From Morella rubra (Eukaryota > Streptophyta > Magnoliopsida > Fagales > Myricaceae), in NCBI GenBank assembly GCA_003952965.2, contig CM025852.1:24197684-24261683 (forward strand): DNA of 64,000 nt, read 5' to 3'. The position numbers and the translations under genes were made by a program. Positions 57,008 to 64,000 of the stretch are shown piece after piece; the stretch's first letter is position 1; every line of letters begins with the position of its first letter. Under the pieces are notes generated by a model, which saw only the letters and a program-made list of their open reading frames with translations, was not told where the DNA came from and did not search any database.

Positions 57008-59371
57008 TCAGCACCTCCAAGCTGAAGCTGAGATGAGCTCTCGACGCTGCCAGCAGAGCACCAGAGAAGCCTGGCGCTTCTCGACATGAAATCCCCTAAC
57101 CCGAGTCCTTTTCACCACACATTCTGCCTGAGTTTCGGTGAAGTTACTGAATGTTACCGGTGAGAGCCCGGCCGAGGCAAAGAGTGTTTTCCAAAGGGGC
57201 ATTTTGTCCGGGGCTCGGAGACGCCCCAATACTGTGCTTTCAATCTTAGGCTGAAGAAGGAACCTCTCAATCTTGTTCACCGCATCTGAAGACACATTAA
57301 CAGCGTCCAGAGACTCCAATAGATATATGTAGGACTGGAGGGCTTGGAGAACATGTTGAGGGAATGGAAGGTCACTTCGATCACATCCTCGGTCTAAAGA
57401 TACCACAATCTTGGGCGAGAGCTGCTTCACAAAGCGAAGGAGCGAAGGAAGCGCAGCCGGCTGATTCGAAGATGACCAAATGGGGAAATTCACTGCAACC
57501 GCCTCATTCTCGGTAGCTCGCAAAATGGGCAGGGAATAAGAGGATTGGTCCAGACAATCGAAGTTCACAACTTCAAGCTCAAAACTTATCCCAATCTCGT
57601 TAGCAAACTGAGTTAAGTTTTCGCGCATAAGCCCCAGCTCAACTACATGATGGGTGTAAGGAGAGGCAAATGCAGTGATTTTCAAAGATGGGGGACCCCT
57701 ATTCCTCACTGGAAGCTCTTGCATAAACGAAGCCCACTGAGCACCAAAGCCAATATCAAAATCCACAATATGGATACGGTCAGCATCCTCCAAAGCTTCG
57801 AGGAGCGCCTGGTTGCAGGTGAAATTGACAAATTGAATAAGCGGTGAGACCTCGGAGAAGACTTTATAAGCGCCCATCTTGAAGATAACATCAAAAGGAG
57901 TTGGTGTCCTCGGTGGAGGGGAGGTGACTGGGTTGTTCATACGGAGGAGCAATTGCAGAGCCTCCTTGAAGTAGAAAGCAGCCCTATGAAGGGGCTTTCC
58001 AACAGGGGAGAGCTGGTGATTGAGCCGCGCCAATATCCCTTGCGCGTGAGAGAAATTCCCAGTCCCTACCAGCTCTGCGGCCTTATAGAGCTGGTCGAGC
58101 AAAGCAAGCTGCTGTTGCTGTTGCTGTTGCTGGTGATGGTGGTGGGCCATATCTTCTTCGCTCTGGCCCATTTTTTGCGCGGGCACCATCAGCGACTTTT
58201 GTTGCTGAACATGCTGAGGAAGAAATTGCACTCCAGGAGAAAAACCCAGATGCGGTGGCTGTTGTTGATGTTTTCTCAGCAAAACTTCGTGCCCGGCATC
58301 GGTGAACGGAAGTTTCGGGATCTGGGTGATAGGGTCTAACCCAACCGAGTTGTGCCGCTTTGGTTGGGGAGGCTGTAGGAGGTGCTGCTCTTGCTGGGCA
58401 AAAGACAATGGCAGAAAATAGTTGGGATTTTGAGACTGTTGCTGTTGGCTCATCAACACCTGTGGATTCAGAATCGGCGGTTTCTCGTCTGGGGCTTCAA
58501 ACTGTTGGTGCTGATAAATCCCACCGGAAGGCAACGTAACGGGAAGTGGGAAACTGCTAGCTGGGCAAGTATAAACTGGGTTTTGTACATTACAATGGTT
58601 GTTGCCGCTGCTATGCAAACCAACACCAGAAACCTTGTAATTTAGGACCCCAGGAGTACTTGGCGTAGTCGTACCACCAATCTTTCCGTTACCGTTGTTG
58701 TTGTTGCTATTTGCAAAACCAACAGAGGCTGAATAAGCGAAAAAATTAGGATTGTGATTGACGCTTGCAATTAGATTACCAGCGGCGGAAACGCCTCCAA
58801 CTGGCTCGAACACTCCCGGGCCCTGATCGACGATTCCCAGTCCAGCATTGCCGTCTAAATCGAGAGGATTGTTCTCACTCTGCAAGAGCTGTTTGAGGCC
58901 GAACGACGAGTCATCTACATCGCCAGCGATCCAACTTAGCAGCGACTGGTCCTGTTCGTGGCTCGGCGACGCCGCCGTTTCCGACAACATGCTCTCCCAA
59001 TCTTCCAATCCAAGCGCACATCTCCCCCCACCACCTGTTACCGCCTCTAGTCCACTGGGAATTGGTTGGAGCTCCGACGCCCACTCGTCCTTACGAGAGT
59101 GTTCGGGCGCGGTTGCGGCGGCCTGTGGGTCAGAGGAGCCGCCGCCTCCTCCGCCACCGAAAGACGAAGACAGAGTCGATGCCGATGTGGGAGGGCTCGG
59201 GCTTCTTCTCATATGAAGCACAGAAGTTGGCTCGAGGTTGCTGTTGTTGTTGCTCCCAAAGCCAAGAAGTTCTTCTTTCTTATGATTGGTATTATTCCAA
59301 GCGCAAATCGGAGAAAAGCCTGCGATTTCAAAGACCCCCTTCCCCTGAAGCTGAAAGGGCATCCCTCTCAT
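57008..59371 (-). CDS. SCL6: GRAS transcription factor, HAIRY MERISTEM / SCL6 type, miR171 target
   Basis: A single-exon 787-residue protein. The ATG at 59371 gives the family start MRGMPFQLQGKGV; a GTG five codons earlier is not used. Residues 1-400 are disordered and rich in Asn, Ser, Gly and Gln. A HHHHQQQQQQQQ run (about 410-425) precedes the GRAS domain (about 425-787). The domain shows the first leucine-rich repeat (LLDQLYKAAELV), the VHIID-equivalent IHIVDFDIGFGAQW (near 530), a second leucine-rich region, and the SAW end WQRRELISASAWRC. The C-terminus is complete. HAM proteins work with WUSCHEL-type factors to keep shoot meristem cells undifferentiated and also affect chlorophyll synthesis. 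The mRNA carries a miR171 site in the segment coding ILARLNHQ. No break is seen. Confidence 0.95.
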   Translation of the reverse strand: MRGMPFQLQGKGVFEIAGFSPICAWNNTNHKKEELLGFGSNNNSNLEPTSVLHMRRSPSPPTSASTLSSSFGGGGGGGSSDPQAAATAPEHSRKDEWASELQPIPSGLEAVTGGGGRCALGLEDWESMLSETAASPSHEQDQSLLSWIAGDVDDSSFGLKQLLQSENNPLDLDGNAGLGIVDQGPGVFEPVGGVSAAGNLIASVNHNPNFFAYSASVGFANSNNNNGNGKIGGTTTPSTPGVLNYKVSGVGLHSSGNNHCNVQNPVYTCPASSFPLPVTLPSGGIYQHQQFEAPDEKPPILNPQVLMSQQQQSQNPNYFLPLSFAQQEQHLLQPPQPKRHNSVGLDPITQIPKLPFTDAGHEVLLRKHQQQPPHLGFSPGVQFLPQHVQQQKSLMVPAQKMGQSEEDMAHHHHQQQQQQQQLALLDQLYKAAELVGTGNFSHAQGILARLNHQLSPVGKPLHRAAFYFKEALQLLLRMNNPVTSPPPRTPTPFDVIFKMGAYKVFSEVSPLIQFVNFTCNQALLEALEDADRIHIVDFDIGFGAQWASFMQELPVRNRGPPSLKITAFASPYTHHVVELGLMRENLTQFANEIGISFELEVVNFDCLDQSSYSLPILRATENEAVAVNFPIWSSSNQPAALPSLLRFVKQLSPKIVVSLDRGCDRSDLPFPQHVLQALQSYIYLLESLDAVNVSSDAVNKIERFLLQPKIESTVLGRLRAPDKMPLWKTLFASAGLSPVTFSNFTETQAECVVKRTRVRGFHVEKRQASLVLCWQRRELISASAWRC
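58017..58037 (-). promoter_or_regulatory. miR171 target site within the GRAS coding sequence
   Basis: The plus strand here is identical over all 21 bases to the canonical miR171 sequence (it begins TGATTGAGCCGCG and ends CAATATC), so the minus-strand mRNA is fully complementary. It falls at residues 445-451 (I-L-A-R-L-N-H). Cleavage would be expected opposite miRNA bases 10-11. Confidence 0.95.
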
Positions 59372-59833
59372 ACCCAGAAAAGGCACAATAAATGCTCTTG
59401 AAAGATCAGAGAAAGCCCAAGATTTGTACAGGGGAAGAAGAACAAAAATGACTGTGTCTCAGCAGTATATAGGTTAGCTCAAGGGGATTTTCAGATTTCC
59501 TCTCCCGAGGTTTCAGAACCACCATCTTTCCTTGCATGCCATGAATCGCCTCAACTCAAAGAACAGAAACCCATTTCAGGAAAACTGCTCCTCCCTTGTT
59601 TTCTTATCCTCCTTTTCAGCTCCATAGTATCTACTCGTTTTTGAAAACCCATTTGGGTTCCATGTCTCTCTAAACTAGTCCTACTTCCTCCCTCCTGACC
59701 TTGCTGTCTCGTTGCTGGTGATGTTGGTGGTTTTGCTCTTCCAATCCTTCTTCTACCCTTGTGTCGTAGCAGCACTGTGTACCCTTCTCTGCTCTGCCAT
59801 GGATGCGTACATCATAAAAAAGCTAATAAAGTG

Positions 59834-59871
<38 letters not shown>

Positions 59872-60284
59872 CCTCTCTAGTCCCTATCTATCTCTCTCTT
59901 AAATATTTTTTTTTCCCATTCTCGGTATTTTTTTCCTTTTCTTTCTCCTCCGCCCGAACCCATTTTTCCTTCACTGCTACTGCTGGGCTTCTGTCACACC
60001 CCCCTTCCCAGAATTTACAAGGGTAAACCAGGTGCACAACTTTTTGATTGTGGGGACATAATTTATTATATTGCATTATAGTCCCTGTCAGACCCTACCA
60101 TGCTTGTACGTAGAGTACAGCTCAAAGTTGAATTAACTACTTTAACTGGTTAACCCCCTTTTTAAAGCCCTCGTTTATTTATTTATTTTTTCTAAATTTT
60201 AAAGCCTTCATTTAACAGGAGCTCAAACTTGAATTTCATTCTTTCGCCGCTCATACAAGACGTAGTACTCCGAATCTTTGGTTA
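59372..60284. other. 5' leader and promoter region of the GRAS gene
   Basis: Upstream on the minus strand. It contains a long GA/CT run (59836-59869), other pyrimidine/purine tracts to about 59900, and a short open frame (59775-59551, minus) that could act as an upstream frame if it is transcribed. No TATA box could be fixed with confidence. Confidence 0.4.
59836..59869. repeat. CT/GA microsatellite in the GRAS upstream region
   Basis: An uninterrupted CT run of about 17 units on the plus strand (GA on the sense strand of the GRAS gene). GA-rich stretches of this kind bind BPC/GAGA factors in plant promoters; use here is inference. Confidence 0.8.
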
Positions 60285-60840
60285 GTAAAATTTTTAGGCT
60301 AACTTACTCGGTTGGTCCATGGCGTTTGTGTGATTCCCAAATTACTCTATATGATATGTTTTTTTTTTCTTATGGCCTCTCTGTATTTTGGACCAATTCT
60401 CAATTTATTTACTCCATTCACTTAGATGATAGAAATTGTGGACGTGGCTAACAACTATCACGTCATGTCGAATGAAAAACAAACACGGGAAACATAGACG
60501 CTAACTCAACTCCTCCAACTTAAAAAAATGGACCTCATGTGCCAAATGGTTATGAGCAGAATCGCTCAATTTATCCATTTGGCATATGGGCCCACTTTTT
60601 CAAGTTGGGAGAGTCGAGTCAACGTTCATGCTTCGTGTGTAGATTTTTCGTTGGGTATGACGTGGTAGCCATTTAGGCATATTGGCAATTTACATCATCT
60701 AAGTGAATGGAGAGACTAAACTGGAAATTAGTCCAAACCACATAGAAGTCGTAGGAAAAAACTTAACATAAGACTAATATGAAAATTACGAAAACTCCAA
60801 GGACCGTCGGAGTAATTTAGTCAAATTTTTAAACTTTTGA
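60285..60840. mobile_element. Foldback element: near-complete inverted repeat
   Basis: The left arm (about 60285-60549) and right arm (about 60575-60840) are inverted copies with scattered mismatches. Paired blocks include TTACTCGGTTGGTCC with TTACTCCGACGGTCC, CCATTCACTTAGATGAT in both arms, CACGTCAT in both, and the innermost GCCAAATGG/CCATTTGGC (60541-60549, 60575-60583). The loop is only about 25 bases. It has no coding capacity. Transcription through it would give a long hairpin. Confidence 0.85.
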
Positions 60841-63800
60841 AGAAATTTTTTTAAAAAGGCAAAATTTTTAGACTTAATTAGTAATACAATCCCTATGATA
60901 TTTACTTTTGACAAATCAAACAGAGTATATCTGTGAATGAATAGATTCTTGTAGTCTATTTTTTAGACATATAAATCCTTTCGTACACCAAAAGTTGGCC
61001 CATTATCGAGAACAAGGTCTAAGATAGATTATTTAATTCTAAAAATAGACATATCAACCTCGGACACATTTTAATTTTTCATTAATCGACTAATTTTTTG
61101 TGGAAAAAATGAGTCATATATTTTTTTAAAAAATAGACTATAGGGACCGGCCCACTTACAGTTGTACCCAAAAAGATTTGTTAAAAATGAATAGGAGGTA
61201 ATTAAGTCAAAAATGTAAAACTAAACATCAAAATCTTACCATTTTCATAGATGCATGTTTCCTTCTCTAAATTAGATAGAAATGTAAATAGTATTAGCAG
61301 TAAGACTTTTAAGCAGTCCTACCGACAGTATGCAATGGACTTCTAGAACTTGAAATGTGAACTGTGAACCAGAAAGTGGGGTGCATTCTAAACTGATTAT
61401 AGGTGTAAAGAAATTATAGAAATAATTCCCAAAAATGGAAGCATTGAATGGCTTGTTCTTTCCTTTTCTTTCATTCAAATAACACTAGTATTCTGGGAGA
61501 GAAAACAGATATTGACGTTGAAATAGATAAGTGATGTGTTTTTAGGTTAGTATCCTTCACGTATAAGTTGGATTCATCTGCCAAAATTTCTTTTAAGTAA
61601 TATGTATATTAATTGAAATTAAGATAAAATGTGAAATTACAAACTTTAATACCATGTAAATTTATCACTTATTCTAAAAATTCAAGTTGAATGAAAAATA
61701 TAAATTTTATTACTGAATTATGTTATTTAACACTTATCATTTTCCTCCAAATTTAAACCTAACTTATAATTTCCATAAAATTCCATGAATTGGAGAGAGT
61801 AAAGAGGGCATATTTCTTGGGTGGTAATAAAAGCTTTTATTATTGTTGGTGGAAACTAAGCCCAACACCAAAGAAGGCGTCTCTCTGCAAGAACAATGAA
61901 CTTCTTTCTAGCCCTTTGTTTGCCGAATGCATAGAGGCTTTTGAAGTTCTCTAAGAATGTCAAATCTGGTTCAAGCGGCGGAGAAGAAGTAGTTCTTCTT
62001 AGAAGGGGTGCAGTTTAGGTAGTGTGGAATGCGCGGTAGAGACCGGATAGGATAAAAATGAAGTTGATTCTCCATTGGAGCTTTGATTTGAAGCTTTTTT
62101 CTTAACCGATATTAGCTTATGAAATACAACGAGCTAGTCAACCGTAGAAAATTCTCTCTTTGGGTGAAGAATACCCGATCAACTTGGAGTAGGAGATATG
62201 TATAGGATAGGGACGATTCTTGTAGATATTTTGTCCACTTGGCTCTATTGAACTTGATATGAGAAGGATGTTTTCTATATACATGCATCTTTTGACTCTT
62301 ATTTTCAATTTTAGAGGAATTGGCCATGGACTCATATTTGTATTTGCAAATGGGAAAAAATAGGAAAACTACCTAAAGTAGATGAATACCATCATCTAAA
62401 GAGGTAAGTGATGCAAGCTTTGCATGATTTTTTTTAAAATTAATCTCAATAGTTTAGAATAAGAAATAATGAGATATATATTGAGATTTAGAGAAAGGAA
62501 GACTGAGATGAGAAAGAGAGAAATAGGAGAGAATACATCAACTATGTTTGTTTGTGTTTTAAAAAAAAAAATTTGTAATTATTAATACATTTCTTTCAAA
62601 TATGGTTTTGAATGTTTGTGAGAGTGATGGGACTCACAGAAGATATGTTTAGAAAATAAAGTTTTTGAAAATTATTCTCTTGTAAGTTTAAGAGTAAAAA
62701 AATATGTTTGAAAAAAAGATTTTTCTGAGAGAAATTTTTATATATTCTAGTAAAAAAAATTTGGCTTTTGTGTGTTTTTTTTTTTGGCAAAACTGAAGTC
62801 AATGATTAGATAGAAAATTTTATTATAAATTAAAATATCTTTTTTTTTGGTATAAAAAAATTATGTTTGGATTATAATATTTAAATACTAATTTTATCTC
62901 ATTTTTGTTTTTTGATTTTGAAAAAAATATACCATTCTTTAAGTTCCCATACATCAGTAGTTATCCAGTGAAATTTAAAATCAGGAAGAATTTATTGAGC
63001 AACTATCAGGAAGAATTTAGATGATAGAAGGGTGAGATTAATTTTGTTACCATTATTGTCTTATATGTGCTGATGTGGATTGTTTTAGTATAAAACTGAC
63101 TGTTTAACACTAAATCAAGAAAAATGAATATATTGTTAATATGATTATATAACTCAACACAGCTATTAACTTAAAACCTTTTAATAACCTGTGATTTTTT
63201 TATTTTTATTTTTTGTAGCGAGAAGAAGAAAATTACATACCTATTTGCCTTTCCTTTCTGTTTCTACTGAACAGTCTCCAAAGAAATAGCTCGCAAGAAA
63301 GAAGAAAAAAAAAAGAAGCGAGAGAGAGACACTTGCCACGTGCCCTTTATTTTTTTTTTCTAAGAGCAGTGGATGGTCAAAAGACTCAAAACATTGGAAA
63401 AATGGCGGCGAGGCTGAGGGCTGTGAACCGTTTCTTTCACCATATTTTTATATTCTTCCGGTTGGAAAGGCCGGGGTGCCGACGTGCCGTAAAGCTGATG
63501 ATTCAGTGGACTCGTTTGTCATTTTGGAAAAAAAGTGCGTCTGCGGTCTGCCCTTTTTATTTGCGCTGTTCTTCTTTAGGGGTCTTTTGGTACAAGAAGT
63601 AAACATTTACTAGTTTTTGTACAACTTGAAGTCTTGAATCACCCCTTTTTTAGCCGTAGTACAAATCACACCTCGAAACAAACAGAAATTTTTAATGTTA
63701 AATACCTCCCATATGACGAAAATACCCATAAAATCCAGCGCCATTATCCAAACAAACAAAGAACTGTGGAACTCCATGGATAAATGGGAAAGAAGTAGAA

Positions 63801-64000
63801 AAGTGAGTAGCCAACCAAATGAGTTTATTTTATGCGATTATCAAAACAAAGAACTGTGGAATGCTTCAAAATTGACTGGACAAGTTTATAACGTTTATTT
63901 TTTATTTTTGCAATAACGTTTCGAACGAGCTATTTCTCTCGAGCAACTATCCCCTATTTATATAGATATATCCCTAGTTGCCGGCTGTAACAGCAGTGCT
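60841..64000. other. Intergenic, AT-rich, nothing firmly identified
   Basis: A further inverted-end element may occupy about 60867-61222 (GACTTAATTA at both ends in inverted order), but it is weak. The rest is AT-rich with short open frames only. A slightly G/C-richer patch at 63270-63600 includes a CACGTG near 63337 and GAGAGA tracts and could be promoter for a gene beyond the window. A direct repeat AACAAAGAACTGTGGAA occurs at about 63755 and 63845. Confidence 0.4.

Noticed and set aside
57647-59401. Several antisense open frames over the GRAS gene
   Set aside because: They arise from the repetitive Gln, His and Gly codons of the GRAS coding strand and show no independent features.
60867-61222. 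Another inverted-end element next to the foldback
   Set aside because: Only about ten bases at the ends match clearly; AT-richness makes this too weak to list as an element.
1-64000. CRISPR arrays, operons, ribosome-binding sites, rRNA genes
   Set aside because: The window is plant nuclear DNA; no regularly spaced repeats or rRNA-like segments occur. Complete tRNA cloverleaves and conserved miRNA precursors were looked for and not found; the miR171 match is a target, not a precursor.

Overview
This is nuclear DNA of a flowering plant. The genes have many GT-AG introns, AT-rich intergenic DNA, plant-only families (GRAS/HAM factor with a miR171 site, VAP27, mitochondrial small heat-shock protein) and many short TIR elements. 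Protein similarity points to a eudicot, probably a woody one, but the species cannot be told from this window. Gene models were built by hand: reading frame was carried across each splice junction, and every intron but one is GT-AG.

Layout. Plus strand, 0-20.3 kb: a single-exon pepsin-like aspartic protease (1783-3228); a short SEC14/CRAL-TRIO lipid-transfer protein in 11 coding exons (6431-10413); a VAP27-type ER contact-site protein in 8 exons (12452-17518); a two-exon mitochondrial small heat-shock protein with heat-shock elements upstream (19342-20270). Minus strand, 25.3-32.8 kb: a LENG1-like nuclear protein (25336-25998) and a 15-exon HIT/CCHC multi-zinc-finger protein (27351-32808). 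Plus strand, 35.7-37.9 kb: a 753-residue multi-pass membrane protein of an unnamed plant family. Minus strand: a 57-residue STMP1-like mitochondrial micropeptide (41444-41617), easily missed by length cut-offs. Then about 15 kb with no recognised gene (41.6-57.0 kb). Minus strand again: a HAIRY-MERISTEM/SCL6-type GRAS factor (57008-59371) whose coding sequence contains a perfect miR171 site. The last 4.5 kb is non-coding.

Non-coding structure. The clearest mobile elements are a complete TRIM (mini LTR retrotransposon, LTRs plus tRNA-Met-type primer site plus 5-bp target duplication) inside the last VAP27 intron; a Mutator-like MITE at 18.1-18.5 kb with a 10-bp target duplication; two long foldback elements (38.2-38.6 and 60.3-60.8 kb); a GAGCATTCC-ended MITE at two sites; and a small hAT-like MITE at three sites in different stages of decay. 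There are also several young tandem duplications of 50-165 bp.

The genes are not an operon and share no single pathway. Themes that recur are membrane contact and lipid traffic (SEC14, VAP27), mitochondria (small HSP, STMP1-like) and RNA/chromatin-type zinc proteins. I found no strong candidate for a wholly new multi-gene system. The best candidates for novelty are the two uncharacterised proteins (HIT/CCHC and the 753-residue membrane protein), the duplicated coiled-coil exon, the micropeptide gene and an orphan coding exon at 40.0-40.2 kb.
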